Shown here one piece after another: positions 32,325 to 45,351 of a DNA stretch of 64,000 bases. A program made the translations under genes and the position numbers. Source of the stretch: Topomyia yanbarensis (Eukaryota; Arthropoda; Insecta; Diptera; Culicidae); the NCBI RefSeq assembly GCF_030247195.1, contig NC_080672.1, forward strand, positions 248,895,709 to 248,959,708. Direction: 5' to 3'. The notes beneath the pieces are model-generated. The model saw only the letters and a list, made by a program, of their open reading frames with translations. It made no database searches and had not been told where the DNA came from. Each line of letters begins with the position of its first letter. Within the stretch, counting starts at the first letter, position 1.

Positions 32325-35300
32325 TTAAATTTGGATATTGATGGTTTTGAGGAACGTGTATATAAGGGACATGTAGAGAATATCGCGGCTTGCTAGTACA
32401 TCTCGAACCGGGACATTGGGTGATCTTCCTCGGGCCCGAAGGGAATCGAATAGTTGAGATCTGGCAAAACAGTACTCGGCGCATGCCCAGACAACATGTT
32501 CGATTTTGTTCGATGCCACAAGCGCACATACCGCTATCCACGAGCCCAATACGCCGGAGATGTGCGTCCAGCGTGTAGTGATTGGACATGAGCCGAGACA
32601 TCACGCGAATGAAATCCCGACCCACATCCATCCCTCTGAACCAAGGTTTCGTCGATACCTTAGGGATTATCGAATGTAGCCACCTTCCCAGTTCACCATT
32701 GCTCCATGAAGTTTGCCAACTTTCGAGGGTTCTCTGATGAGTGATACTGAAAAATTCGCTGAAGCTAATTGGTCTTTCATATATGTCACCTTGTAAAGCG
32801 CCCGCCTTAGCTAAAGAGTCCGCTTCTTTATTACCTGGAATGGAACAATGCGAGGGAACCCAAACTAAGGTAATCTTGTACGATCTTACAGACAAAGCAC
32901 GCAGGCGCTCCCAGATTTTCCCCAGAAAATATGGAATGTGCTTTCTAGGTTTCATTGAACGGAGAGCCTCGATTGAGCTGAGGCTATCCGAGACAATAAA
33001 GTAATGATCGGTGGGCAATGTATCAATGATCCCAAGGGTATACTGAATAGCAGCAAGTTCTGCGACGTAAACTGAAGCAGGATCATTGAGTTTGAATGAG
33101 GCGGTGAGGTTTTGATTGAATATACCGAAGCCAGTGGAGCCGTCGAGGCTTGACCCGTCGGTGTAAAACATCTTGTTGCAGTCGACTTCTCGAAATTTAC
33201 TATGAAAGATGCTTGGGATCACTTGCGGACGTATGTGATCCGGGATTCCACGAATCTCATCTTTCATGGATGTGTCGAAGAATACAGTTGAATCAGAAGC
33301 ATGAAAGAGATTGACACGGTTGGGATAGTATGAAGAAGGATTGATATTTTGTGCCATGTAATCGAAGTACAAGGACATAAATCGGGTTTGAGAATTGAGC
33401 TCGACAAGCCTTTCGAAATTTGCAATTACTAACGGGTTCAAGATATCGCATCGGATGAGCAATCGATATGAGAGTTCCCAAAATCGATTTTTCAGCGGAA
33501 GGACGCCCGCCAGCACTTCTAAACTCATAGTATGTGTCGAGTGCATGCAACCCAAAGCAATACGCAAACAACAATATTGGATTCGCTCTAGTTTGATGAA
33601 ATGTATGTTCGCAGCGGAGCGGAAACAGAAACTCCCGTACTCCATCACCGACAATATTGTTGTTTGGAACAGCCTGATCAGGTCTCCTGGGTGGGCACCC
33701 CACCATGTTCCGGTTATTGTACGGAGAAAGTTGAAGTTCTGTTTCAGATACCTAATGTGACATCCCCAGGTTCCTTTAGAGTCAAACCAGACCCCGAGAT
33801 ATTTGAAAGTTGAAACCTGAGCAATAGTTTGACCCATTAATTGAAGCTGTAGTTGCGCTGGTTCACGCTTCCTTGAAAATACGACTAGCTCAGTTTTCTC
33901 CGTGGAGAACTCGATACCTAGCTGGAGGGCCCAAGCAGACAAATTGTCCAAGGTATCTTGCAATGGTCCTTGCAGATCGACGGCTTTGGGACCTGTAATA
34001 GAGACCACACCGTCATCTGCAAGCTGCCTTAGCGTGCAGGAATTGACAAGACATTCGTCAATGTCATTCACGTAAAAGTTATAGAGTAGGGGGCTTAGAC
34101 ATGAGCCCTGGAGAAGACCCATGTAGCTAATTCGTGATGTCGATAAATCACCATGCGAAAAATGCATATGTTTTTCAGACAGTAAGTTTAGCATAAAGTT
34201 GTTTAGAGTCGGTGAAAGACCATGCTGGTGCAGCTTCTCAGAAAGAATTTTGATAGAAACTGAATCAAAAGCCCCCTTTATATCTAGGAAAACTGATGCC
34301 ATCTGCTCTTTGCTAGCATAAGCCATTTGAATTTCTGTTGAGAGCAACGCAAGACAATCGTTCGTCCCTTTGCCTTTGCGGAAACCAAATTGTGTATCTG
34401 ACAGTAAGCTATTTGCTTCAACCTAATTGTCGAGGCGAAACAGGATCATTTTCTCGAACAACTTTCGGATACAGGACAGCATCGCAATCGGTCGATACGA
34501 GTTGTGGTCGGAGGCTGGTTTTCCTGGTTTTTGAATGGCGATGACCTTCACTTGCCTCCAGTCATGAGGGACAATATTACCCTCAAGAAACTTATTAAAT
34601 AAATTCAACAAGCGTCTCTTGGCAGAGTCTGGCAGATTCTTTAACAAGTTAAATTTGATTCTGTCTAACCCTGGGGCTTTATTGTTACATGATAAGAGAG
34701 CAAGTGAGAACTCCACCATCGAAAACGGTGTTTCGTTCGCGTTATCGTGAGGGGACGCGGCGCGGTAGATCTTCTGTGCCGGGGCGGAATCCGGACAAAC
34801 CTTCTTGGCAAAATCGAATATCCAACGGTTTGAATATTCCACGCTCTCATTAGTACTGTTTCGGTTTCGTAAGCACCGGGCCGTACTCCAAAGAGTGCTC
34901 ATCGATGTTTCTCTCGTTAGTCCGTCGACGAACCGGCGCCAGTAGCTACGTTTTTTGGCTTTTATCAAACTCTTCATGCGCGTTTCCGCCATCGCGTACT
35001 GTCGGCAGCCCGTCGTCCCGGAAGGTCTTATACGCAGCGGCCTTCTCCGCGTACACGTCTGAGCACTCTTTGTCCCACCATGGATTAGGAGGACGCCCGC
35101 GTGAACTCGCGTCTGGTACGCGTTTAGTCTGAGCTTGAATCGCGGTATCGAGAATCAAGCCACCCAGGAACCCGTACTCTTCCTCCGGAGGAAGCTCTTG
35201 AGTGCACTCGATTTTGTCGGATATCGCGGACGCGTAGCTCTTCCAATCAATATTTCGTGTGAGGTCATACGAAACATTGATTGTATTCGGTGGCCCTGAA

Positions 35301-35983
35301 CCGTTAGCAATATTAATTACGATTGGCAGATGGTCGCTGCCGTGGGGATCAGAGACTACCTTCCACATGCAATCTAACCGCAGCGATGTCGAGCAGAGGG
35401 ACAGGTCTAAGGCGCTCGGACGCGCTGGAGGGGCAGGAATCCGTGTCATTTCACCCGTATTCAAAATGGTCATATTGAAGTTGTCGCAAAGCTCATGGAG
35501 TAGGGTAGATCGATTATCGTCATGAAGGCAACCCCATGCCGTGCCGTGGGAGTTGAAGTCACCTAAAACTAGCCTCGGTGCGGGGAGGAGTTCCGCAATA
35601 TCGCAAAGCCGTCGGTGGCTAACTGAGGCTCTAGGGGGGATGTAGGTGGAAGCAATGCAAAGGTCTTTGCCTTTAATTCTGGTTTGGCAAGCGACAACTT
35701 CAATGCCTGGTGTCGAGGGGAGGTCGATCCGATTGAAAGAATAGCACTTTTTGATCCCCAAAAGTACTCCTCCGTAAGAGTCTTCTCGATCCAAGCGAAT
35801 AATATTAAAATCGTGAAAGTGTAGGGTTATTTCTGAAGTGAGCCATGTCTCGCATAGGGCAAATGCATCGCATTTCAAATTATTTAGTAAGATTTTAAAC
35901 GAATCGATTTTCGGGATAATACTTCTGCAATTCCACTGTAGAACAGTGATTAAATCCTTGACCTCGTTCGATGAATTAGCCAT
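32325..35983 (-). pseudogene. I-clade ORF2: endonuclease, reverse transcriptase, RNase H, zinc end
   Basis: ORF2 starts at the ATG 35983-35981, inside the ORF1 stop: ATGGCTAA holds both signals, a coupled arrangement. Endonuclease motifs are 'LQWNCRSI', 'CETWL', 'STYIPP', 'LGDFNSHG' and 'SDHLPI'. A 1-nt frameshift near 35005 shifts to the frame with 'AIQKPGKPASDHNSYRPIAM'. A TAG at 34423-34425 follows 'LDN', probably an old Trp. RT motifs are A 'VFLDIKGAFDSVS', B 'GLLQGSCLSPLLYNFYVNDI' and C 'LADDGVVS' (Leu in place of the usual Phe/Tyr). RNase H residues lie in 'FYTDGSSLDG', 'AELAAIQYT', 'VSDSLSSIEAL' and 'HCSIPGNKEADSLAKAGAL'. A second frameshift near 32510 precedes the Cys/His end 'IEHVVWACAEYC' and the C-terminus 'FLKTINIQI'. 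Three lesions make it non-functional as it stands. Confidence 0.85.
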
Positions 35984-37298
35984 CGAATGATACAATCGCT
36001 GAAAGGAGGGGCCATTTCGCAGTGAACTGCATCAAGAATGTTTTTACTGCGGGGAGAAAGCTTATCAAGATACTTTTAAGGGGGTCAGAAATGTTCAACG
36101 CTGTAAGAATACGGTCCACAATGTCAGAGAAATTTATTAAGCCAGCACTGTTTTCTTTCTCTGGCTGAGATATGGGAACACTTGGGGTTTTTGATGTTCC
36201 TGGAAGTGCTGGGAACTCCTTTTCTGAGCTCAGGTTACTGAGACCGGGAGCGATTTGCTTCGGTTTTACAACAGTACTTCCTTGAGTAGTCATTTTAGGG
36301 GGACCATGAAGAGACACCTTCTGGCCTTTACGACGAAGCTTGGAAGAGGAAATGTTCTTCCTTTTTCTACTACTTCTAGGCACAGCAGAAGATGTTCCCT
36401 CCTGGGGTTCATCACAGTCGCCTTCGTCAGTAGACAAGCTGGTAAAGATGTTCGTAGAGACAGGTGGCGTAGCTATCTTAAGCATTTCTGCAAAAGATCG
36501 CTTAGAGCGTCCCTGAAGGGAACGCTTAAGATTTTCCTCGCGCTGTTTGTACGCGGGACATGAAGGGAGATCATGTGGGTTTCCCCCACAGTACAGACAC
36601 TTTTCGACATCTCTACCACAGGAATCATCCGCATGATTCCCACCGCATTTCCCACAGCGGGCTTTATTGCTACAATGGGAGGCTGTGTGTCCCAATTGTT
36701 TGCAATTAGTACAGTTCATGACCCGCGGCACAAAGAGGCGAACAGGTAGACGAACCTTGTCAAAGAGGAGGTAATTAGGCAGGGCAGAGCCGGCGAAGGT
36801 CACCCGATAAGAGTCTGAGTTGACGTATGTTTTCTTCCCGTCAGCTGCGACTGATGCTGAATGCAAACGTTTGCATTCCAGTATCTTCACTGGCTTAAGC
36901 ATGGGGTCTTTGAAACAGCCAGTCCCATATTTTAGCAGGTCCTCGCAATTCAGACTCGAATCGGAAACGACCCCACTGACTTCAACCCTGCTAGCTGGAA
37001 TATACACCCTGTACTCCCTCGTAAAGGGCTCGTAGCCAGCAATATCATTTGCCTGAGTTGAACTGTTAACAACCACCCGAAGCTTATCAGGGCGAATTTT
37101 CGATATTTCTGTCACGGCCGAATACCGGTCTGTCAGAACGCGAGAAATCTGCAACAGATTTAAACACTTTTTTCCTTTGGTCCGAAAGAAGATCACAAAT
37201 GGCCCGGTGGCCGAGCTCGGATATACTTTGAGCCGGGGAGCCGATTTTGTTTCGACGTCCATCTCACCTTGAGACGAACCGCCGTCAGGGGAAGTCAT
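35976..37298 (-). CDS. I-clade ORF1, gag-like nucleic-acid chaperone, intact frame
   Basis: 440 codons from ATG (37298-37296) to TAA (35978-35976). Residues about 30-190 form the region seen in insect gag-like ORF1 proteins ('GPFVIFFRTKGKKCLNLLQ', 'EYRVYIPASRVEVSGVV', 'LPVRLFVPRVMNC'). Three CCHC knuckles follow at about residues 195-245: 'CTNCKQLGHTASHC', 'CGKCGGNHADDSC' and 'CLYCGGNPHDLPSC'. A basic Ser-rich stretch ('SSRKRKNISSSKLRRKGQ') and a hydrophobic end close it. Such proteins coat element RNA and carry the RNP to the nucleus. The frame has no stop or shift, unlike ORF2, so the copy may still supply ORF1 protein. ORF2 overlaps its last codons by 8 nt. Confidence 0.85.
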   Translation of the reverse strand: MTSPDGGSSQGEMDVETKSAPRLKVYPSSATGPFVIFFRTKGKKCLNLLQISRVLTDRYSAVTEISKIRPDKLRVVVNSSTQANDIAGYEPFTREYRVYIPASRVEVSGVVSDSSLNCEDLLKYGTGCFKDPMLKPVKILECKRLHSASVAADGKKTYVNSDSYRVTFAGSALPNYLLFDKVRLPVRLFVPRVMNCTNCKQLGHTASHCSNKARCGKCGGNHADDSCGRDVEKCLYCGGNPHDLPSCPAYKQREENLKRSLQGRSKRSFAEMLKIATPPVSTNIFTSLSTDEGDCDEPQEGTSSAVPRSSRKRKNISSSKLRRKGQKVSLHGPPKMTTQGSTVVKPKQIAPGLSNLSSEKEFPALPGTSKTPSVPISQPEKENSAGLINFSDIVDRILTALNISDPLKSILISFLPAVKTFLMQFTAKWPLLSAIVSFDG

Positions 37299-37597
37299 TT
37301 TTGCACGGGCCTATTGCCCAGTGCACGTTATTAAGACAACCAAGAAGGGGAAACGAAAACTAATACTTAGCTTGTGTAGGTAACGGTATCCAGACGGCTT
37401 ACTAGAAGAACACTGCTCCACTTCACTGACCGGCTAACGGTACAGAAACAGAAACACAAAAGAAGGGAAAAAATACTGCAACCTCAACTAGGCGTAGAGT
37501 GTGCAAATAACCTTGAACGCGGATTAACACTATTTGTCGCTATAGAGTGTACGGACCGATGACAAAAGACTTCTATCTCGACTGAGTGCTCGATGGA

Positions 37598-37609
37598 AAA
37601 TTTTGTTTC
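37598..37609. repeat. Target site duplication of the I element, 5' side
   Basis: AAATTTTGTTTC, matching 31243-31254 across the 6.34 kb element. Confidence 0.65.
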
Positions 37610-39303
37610 GCAGTGTTACCAAATAATCAAAAATACGGGCATAAAGGACGAACGCAAATAATTGCATTATATTACCATGTTAATTTTACGTAGTCTGTAC
37701 CCGCTTATCTAATAATTTGTATATCATGTCATATGTATATTACACTGTTCCAAGAGAATTCAATAGCGTTTTCGTTTTTTCTTGGTGCTACACCGGTGTA
37801 GTGCAAAAAAAAGATAGACTGATTACATCCAAATTTGAATGAGTGTAGCACCGACTACACTAGTGTAGTGCACTGTCAAAATTATAATTGCCATTGTTAC
37901 ATTGTTTTTGCGTATATTTTATGTTTCAGTTTCATTGCCTGCTACGATTACTTGCAAGCATTCTCTTAAACCTATAACCAAATTTTATATTTGTGTTGGG
38001 GGATAATAAGGAATTATTTTGCTTTTGTCAACATATAACCTTAAATTTGAACAAGGTGCTCAAGTATTATTCTTAAATTTTGGTAACGATAACGATATTA
38101 TCAAAATCGGTACACACATGAGCGTGAAATTAAAGTTTATGTATTATCTTGAGTTGCGAGGATCGGTTGGGTGATCTTGCTTGAGAGTGGATGAGTTTCA
38201 TTATCATCAATGTGATAATCATGTGCTCTTCCTAGGACATCATTCTCATAGATAGCGCAGGAGCTGGGCACCCTTAAAGTGCATGTTTGATTCTTGCCTG
38301 GGTGAGAATTTGTCACATACTCCCGCTTAAGTCATTATCACTATATTGGCACTTACGTCAAGGTAAAAAATGGCTTGTGAACACATGCCAACTTTCGCGC
38401 TGTATTTACACTTTTGCTAGATAAAAACCCACGATTTATCTAAGCTAACATGTAACAAGTGTTCAATAAAAAATGAGATTTTTTCAGTCATGTAGTTGAA
38501 AAAAAAATTTGAATCCCCTTGAAATGCTACTAATTGATTTTAACAGTCGTAGACAAAAAACAATGTGAAAAGCATATTTCCATATCAACTTTTGTTTAAA
38601 GGGGCAAAAAAGATTTGTAAACAAACTTTTATTTTGCTGATTCCTCTTAATTTATTATAATTTCAACACAGAAAATATTTGAAATTGATTCTACCAAGGG
38701 TTAATATGTGGATTCATGTGTATATTTTATGACATTTTAACTCAGTAGCGAAATAATGAGCGAAATAAGTTTGTTTACAAAAATATTTTTAGCCCTTTTG
38801 AATAATTAATATTGATTTAATCAATGATTGGTTTTATTCTTGTGATTTTAAAACCTTAAAAATCTATCCTCTAAAAGGGCAACTGGACACACGCCACAAC
38901 AATATTCACTATGGATTATGTTCTAGGTATTCACAAGTTAGAATACTTCTTGCTAATTTTCCCATTTCCCACCAAAAAAAAAAAACAAAAAATGAAAAGT
39001 CTTCATATACTTTTGAGGGGGACGGTTGGTAGAAGTCTACGAGGGAGGAGGGGAGGTCAAGAGGAGTCAAATTTCGATCTACGTGGTTTATGAATGGTCC
39101 CTAATGGAAAATCTATCAAAGGTATCAGTGCCCAATACATTGTTTCTATTATTCATACATTTGCATTATACTCCACTTAATATAACTTAATATAAGTATT
39201 TATGAATGCTAAAAAATAAACAGTTTAATGGACTTCGTTAGCTTTTTATTTACATGTTGAAAAATATTCAAAACTAACTATGATATTCTAATTCTCCTTG
39301 CAG
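37610..39303. other. Non-coding stretch with one shared repeat end
   Basis: Small palindromes around 'ctacaccggtgtag' (37790) and 'ctacactagtgtag' (37855) sit at the left. 38880-39103 is a dispersed-repeat-like block that ends 'cgatctacgtggtttatgaa' plus 'tggtcccta', matching the inverted motif at 26394 and 57668. No gene seen until 39304. Confidence 0.45.
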
Positions 39304-39359
39304 ATCAAATTTATCAATTGATTCGTGGCAAACACTCGGAAGTGCAATGTGAATTTAAG
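39304..39359 (+). CDS. Candidate small exon of the host gene
   Basis: A strong acceptor 'tctaattctccttgcag' precedes this 56 bp segment and 'AAG|gttaat' follows. The frame starting with one borrowed base reads 'QIYQLIRGKHSEVQCEFK' without a stop, leaving phase 0. It would join the 39497 segment. Short, so only suggestive. No function assigned. Confidence 0.4.
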
Positions 39360-39496
39360 GTTAATATTACATTTCTAATACGTGTTCAATTGCGAAGTAA
39401 GACATAGTTATTATTGTTGTTTAGACTGCACTAGTTTTTTTAAATGTTCAACACCGATTCGTGGCAGTAAAAAGGGCTAAATGTTTGGTCTCCCAG

Positions 39497-39539
39497 TATA
39501 AGCTGGATCATTTCGCCATGCTCCGTGGGGGCCAGGAAT
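39497..39539 (+). CDS. Candidate small exon of the host gene
   Basis: After the acceptor 'tttggtctcccag', 43 bp read 'YKLDHFAMLRGGQE' plus one base. The donor 'GAAT|gtacgt' starts a possible 62 bp AT-rich intron, a usual size for small dipteran introns, ending 'ccgagag' before 39602. The acceptor there lacks a good pyrimidine tract. Alternatively the 39602 exon starts further left, at 39560 after 'tttccggcag', and this piece is not used. Confidence 0.35.
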
Positions 39540-39601
39540 GTACGTAATATTTCCGGCAGATGAATTAATATTGTTGACATACGGAATCGCGGTACCGAGA
39601 G

Positions 39602-40369
39602 TACAACCACGACCAACTCTGGACAACCTGCGAGAGCCACTTGTCCCCATCGGCAATAGGCCTTCTTCCGTTACCGTCCTGCCCCCCAAACAGATAAATG
39701 AGCCCCATCGGACCCAAGGACAACAATCCCTCACGTCCACCACCGCCCTTCGCACCCCACCTGCACTTACACCGAGAGACAGAAGTCCTAGTGTCAACTT
39801 TTCATCCGACGATAGAATCTATGGTTACGACGATACGTCTCCACTCTACGATGCCGACACTATTGTGAACTATGTAAGCAGGGAACTGGACTCTGGTATT
39901 CCCTTCAACTCCTCGTCCTTCGTACCGTCCACGACGTTGCTGAATCCCTCTCCAGCGGTGCCCAAATCGAACACTACCTCAGCTGCGAAAGGGAAAGAAA
40001 AACCAAAATCCAGGCTACATCTGAAATTAGGCCGCCTGCGACCACATTCCTCTGTTGAGCAAAGCGAGTCCGCTCGAGTCCGCGAAGACCTTCAAATTCA
40101 CGTGTCTAACCCCGTGTTCACCCGTGAAAACCTCAGGCAACGCAATTTTGACGCCTTCTTCGAATCCGGCGAAACGGTTTATTCGCTGGAGAAAAAAGAA
40201 AAACCTCAACTTCCAAGTGCCGATTCCACCGAGCTAACCCCATGGAATAGCAGTGATCCATCTGCAACCCAGCAGCGATCCATATCAGTGGGATTTTTTC
40301 GGAAAGCTAAATCACCGAACATCATACGTGCCAAGAGTACCGAACTCGAATTTGAAGAGTCCCAGAAAG
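39602..40369 (+). CDS. Large internal exon of an unrecognised host protein
   Basis: An open frame of about 256 codons is markedly GC-richer than its surroundings, with normal coding composition. It is Ser/Pro/Thr-rich and disordered-looking at first ('NRPSSVTVLPPKQIN', 'TPRDRSPSVNFSSDDRIYGY'), has a basic patch 'KEKPKSRLHLKLGRLRPHSS', then 'NPVFTRENLRQRNFDAFFES', and ends 'KAKSPNIIRAKSTELEFEES'. It stops being open at 40386; a donor 'AAAG|gtgaca' at 40369/40370 ends the exon in phase 1, which fits the phase of the next exon at 48572. No known domain is visible; the sequence looks like an intracellular scaffold or regulatory segment. The same strand is open back to 39502, so the start is uncertain. 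It is the best host coding sequence in the window. Confidence 0.7.
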
Positions 40370-42119
<1,750 letters not shown>

Positions 42120-44975
42120 AGTTGCACCAGCACTAAGTTTTCCCGACAGCGATTTGTTTTTTATGCCGGCTTTCCAGTCGGCGGCGCTGCCTTGTTGGTC
42201 CCTTCGCTACTTTCACTTCAGCTCGGAGAGTATTCTCGTCTTACACTCTGTTGACAGCATCCCAGATATGCTCATTGTTGCACATACCTTCGACGATATT
42301 GTCGACTATCACGCTGGGAATACCCCTTCGAACTTCTTCGAACCTAGGGCATTAGAAGACCACGTGTTCCTGCGTCTCCTGCACGTTCACTCCGGGAATA
42401 GGGGTAATGGAGATTATTGAAACTGCTGGTTCTTCCGGAAGCCTCAGTGCCTGAACAAAAAATTTGCGGAAAATGTAAGTTCATCTGTCTATTCTATTGA
42501 CACTGACATATTTAAGATGAGTCGATCGGTCCACCTTTCTTTCTTCGCGTTGTCCCACTCTTGCTGACACTTTGCCAACGAGTCTGCTCTGACCAGTCTC
42601 CTTGCATGTTGTGTATTCCTTTGTTGATAGAATTCCACGTCCTCAGCCAGAGTGATACAGATGGGAATCATCCCGGCAATGACGCATACCGCCTCCGACG
42701 ATATCAATCTGTACGCCCGTATGACATGAACAGCCATTAGGCGAAGCGTGCTTGTAAACTTAATCCGGTTCCGCTTTGAGTTCTGCGCACCAATCCATAC
42801 CGGTACGCCATACCTCAGTCTTGAGGATGAGACACCCGGCAGCGGACGTCTTGTGCCGAATTTTGCTTTTCCGATGTTCGGCACGATCCTTGCTAATGCG
42901 ATAGTTGTCCTCGCAGCCTTCTCACATATATAGTCGACATGGATGTCGTGATTTAACCGATCGGCGACCATCGCACTCAGGTGCTTGAGCGCACGCATCA
43001 ATGGAATATAATGTCCGCCGATGCTGATCAGAACAGGCTGGAGGCGAGGGTCTCACAGGTTATTGTCAGGACAATGCCATCTGTAAGGCCGACGACCCTT
43101 GGAAGTTACAGTGTTAACACTCCGTTGCACATTGTATTCCAGAGCGTTGGACCGTGGAGCCCTGAGGTACTCCCGCCGTGACCCTAATCAACCTCTGCCT
43201 CATGTTCATCTCATAGACCAGTACTCGACTGTAAGAATTTTTTCAGAATCTTGCACAAATAGTCCAGGACCCGTATTCCGTGTAGCGCTATGGAGATAGT
43301 CACCCAACTGGCGCCGTTGAACGCGTTCTTCACGTCGATCGTTAACACGACGCAGTAGCGATTACCCCTTCTACTTTGATTCGAAGGTTTTTTACCGCTC
43401 GCGATGACTGTGCGGATGGCATCCACCGTCGGGATTCTTTTCCGGAATCAGAACTACCTCTGCGATAGTCCGTTATCGCCTTTAGCGTAGTTCATCAGCA
43501 TGTTGAGGATGACATTTTCCGGACGTTTACCAAGAGTATCCATATAGACCGATACGATGCTGGATCTCTTGGAAACATCATTTCACAGCTTTTCATCTAG
43601 CTTCGCCAGGGCTGTCAACAAGCTGTTGTTACGTGGATTATTGATTCCCGACCGTCTTAACAGAATCTACTACCGGAACCTTCATTGCTTAGCTCTTCAT
43701 CCAGATTCGCCAGGACTTGCAACATCCTATCAATTCGTTTCTATTGTCGACTACCACAACAGTTGCTGTGCATTGTTGCAACGATTGAGATTAAACTGGG
43801 CCTTCTTCATCATTATAGGTCTGCCTTCGCCTTTTTGTACTCTGGACATAAAAAGCTTCCCGTCATGTGGTACTTTCCGCCCTCCTTTGTACAGGGTAAG
43901 CACTTCGGTTGCTTTGTGAAATCTTTAGCAATGTGTCCCCGGACAGATCTGATCCATGCCGAATATGTGGATATTCGGCATGGATCAGATCTGTCCGGGT
44001 CTTTGCAGTTTCTTGTCTAATGACCGAAACCCAGACACCTGAAACACCACTCCGTTTGTTTTGTGGCTCTAGGGATCAATGGTAACGAACACACCATACG
44101 ACCATACGACGTTCATCTTACCGGTCGACATAAGCTGCGGCTGGCGATAAGCGTGTCTCTGTTACCTATATGCTACTACACGCCTTCCTTTTCCTGATTG
44201 ACATCTGCTCTATCTTCATGTTACATTGCTCTATTAGCGCACTCCTAACTTCGTCTTCCGTTGTGATCTCACAATCTCACAATTGTGATCTCGCACTCAT
44301 ATTCGCTTTCTGCCACGAGTTCCCGATAGATAGAGCTTATGATCAATAAATCTTTTTTCAGCTCGAACAGCATCTCACCTTTCGTTCTCCTCTCACTCTT
44401 TCAGCATGGGATCCTCTTTCACCCTTTTGAACATCGCAGCATACGTCACGCCGTCGTTTGCTTTGACGACTAGAGCGTCTCCCTTATACCTCCCTTAGCG
44501 CAGTTGATGATCTACTTTTTTCTTTTTCTTCTTAACATCATTTTCTTTCTGTTTTTCCTCCTCTCTTCTACGGTTTGACATCCACTTTCCATTTGTCGGC
44601 TGATTCGCCATCTTTCAACGACCTTCTTGAGCTTCTTCCTCTCTTTTCACAGATTTTAATATAATAGAACGGAAATACCGTGTTCGCATTCTGCTACTCT
44701 TACGGCAGATTTGATGCTAAGCACTAGATCCCTGATCTGTAGGTGCATGTTGCACTTGCTTTTTACCTCACCTTCATCACTTTAGGCAACCCAGATTACT
44801 GGTCTTTCAAGCATTACCCATGCTTGTTTCGCTGTGTGTACCTGAAGCTTTCCTTGGTGTTCTATCGCCACTTGTGCTTGGTATGCGCAGGTGAAATTAC
44901 AGCTGCATTTGCTGTTGCACTTGGTCGTTTCTCTCGATCGGCGACTTCGCTAGCCCACATTTGGTAAACGGTTTC
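42120..44975 (-). pseudogene. Decayed R1-clade non-LTR retrotransposon
   Basis: On the minus strand, gag-like debris at 44975-43850 carries 'EWCFRCLGFGH' and 'GHIAKDFTKQPKCLPC', remnants of CCHC knuckles. The endonuclease is missing. RT follows from about 43560: 'SYRSVYMDTLGKRPENVI', 'FRKRIPTVDAIRTV', motif A 'VVLTIDVKNAFNGASW', 'VTAGVPQGS' (motif B), then 'HVDYICEKAARTTIALARIV', 'MAVHVIRAYRLISSEAVCVI' and a C-terminal 'HVVF-CPRFEEVRRGI'. The order and wording fit R1-clade RTs of mosquitoes, which lack RNase H. Frames shift many times and motif C is unrecognisable ('LTDG' in place of FADD). It lies antisense inside the first long intron of the host gene. Confidence 0.8.
43938..43999. repeat. 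Perfect 29 bp inverted repeat with 4 nt loop
   Basis: The arms 43938-43966 and 43971-43999 are exact reverse complements around GTGG. The sequence lies in the CCHC-knuckle region of the R1 relic, where only one orientation is expected, so one arm appears to be a local templated copy. Confidence 0.9.
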
Positions 44976-45157
44976 TGTACATTTGCTTCTTTTTGATTTA
45001 TTTATATTTTTGTTGAATTGGTTTTCTTCCATGCTTTTTGGGTCTCAACTTGAAGCCACGCCCGTAGTAAATAGTCGCCTCTATATGATCTATATGAATT
45101 GTCTTGTTTTCTAAATGATATGATTCACACATTATATAACAAAAATTCGTAACATCT

Positions 45158-45351
45158 GCACTATGCTATATTTCTCAGGAACACAATTTTGATTAAAACT
45201 ATTTTTTCTCCATCAAGGAAAAAATTGTTCAAAACCATCTTTGCACGTGAAGAGCACAGAACATGTAACTAAATAAGTTATGGAAGGTTGATGGAGAAAA
45301 AATATTTTTTACCAAAATTGTTCTCCACCAAGGAGAAATATAGCATAGTGC
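45158..45351. mobile_element. Small TIR element with GCACTATGCTATATTTCTC ends
   Basis: Perfect 19 bp terminal inverted repeats, GCACTATGCTATATTTCTC and its complement, bracket 194 bp; ATCT flanks both ends and may be a 4 bp target duplication. Non-coding. A relative lies at 3255-3445. Confidence 0.75.

Larger units (their letters stand above)
31255..37597 (-). mobile_element. Near full-length I-clade non-LTR retrotransposon
   Basis: The 6.34 kb minus-strand element is bounded by the 12 bp repeat AAATTTTGTTTC. In order it has a 5' UTR of about 300 bp, ORF1 with three CCHC knuckles, ORF2 with apurinic-type endonuclease, RT, RNase H and a Cys/His end, a 3' UTR of about 1.07 kb, and a short A tail (T run 31255-31265). 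RNase H plus triple-knuckle ORF1 is the classic I-factor layout; MosquI elements of Aedes are the obvious relatives (inference). The start of the 3' terminal sequence ('tttgtttatttgataaggca') resembles the end of the truncated relative at 58322. ORF1 is open; ORF2 has three lesions, so this copy could not move alone but is young enough to keep both ends. Confidence 0.85.

Noticed and set aside
31913..32341. 142-codon plus-strand frame
   Set aside because: Lies antisense over the I-element 3' UTR and poly-G tract; no independent support.
36255..37035. Plus-strand frames opposite ORF1
   Set aside because: Shadows of the intact minus-strand gag-like ORF.
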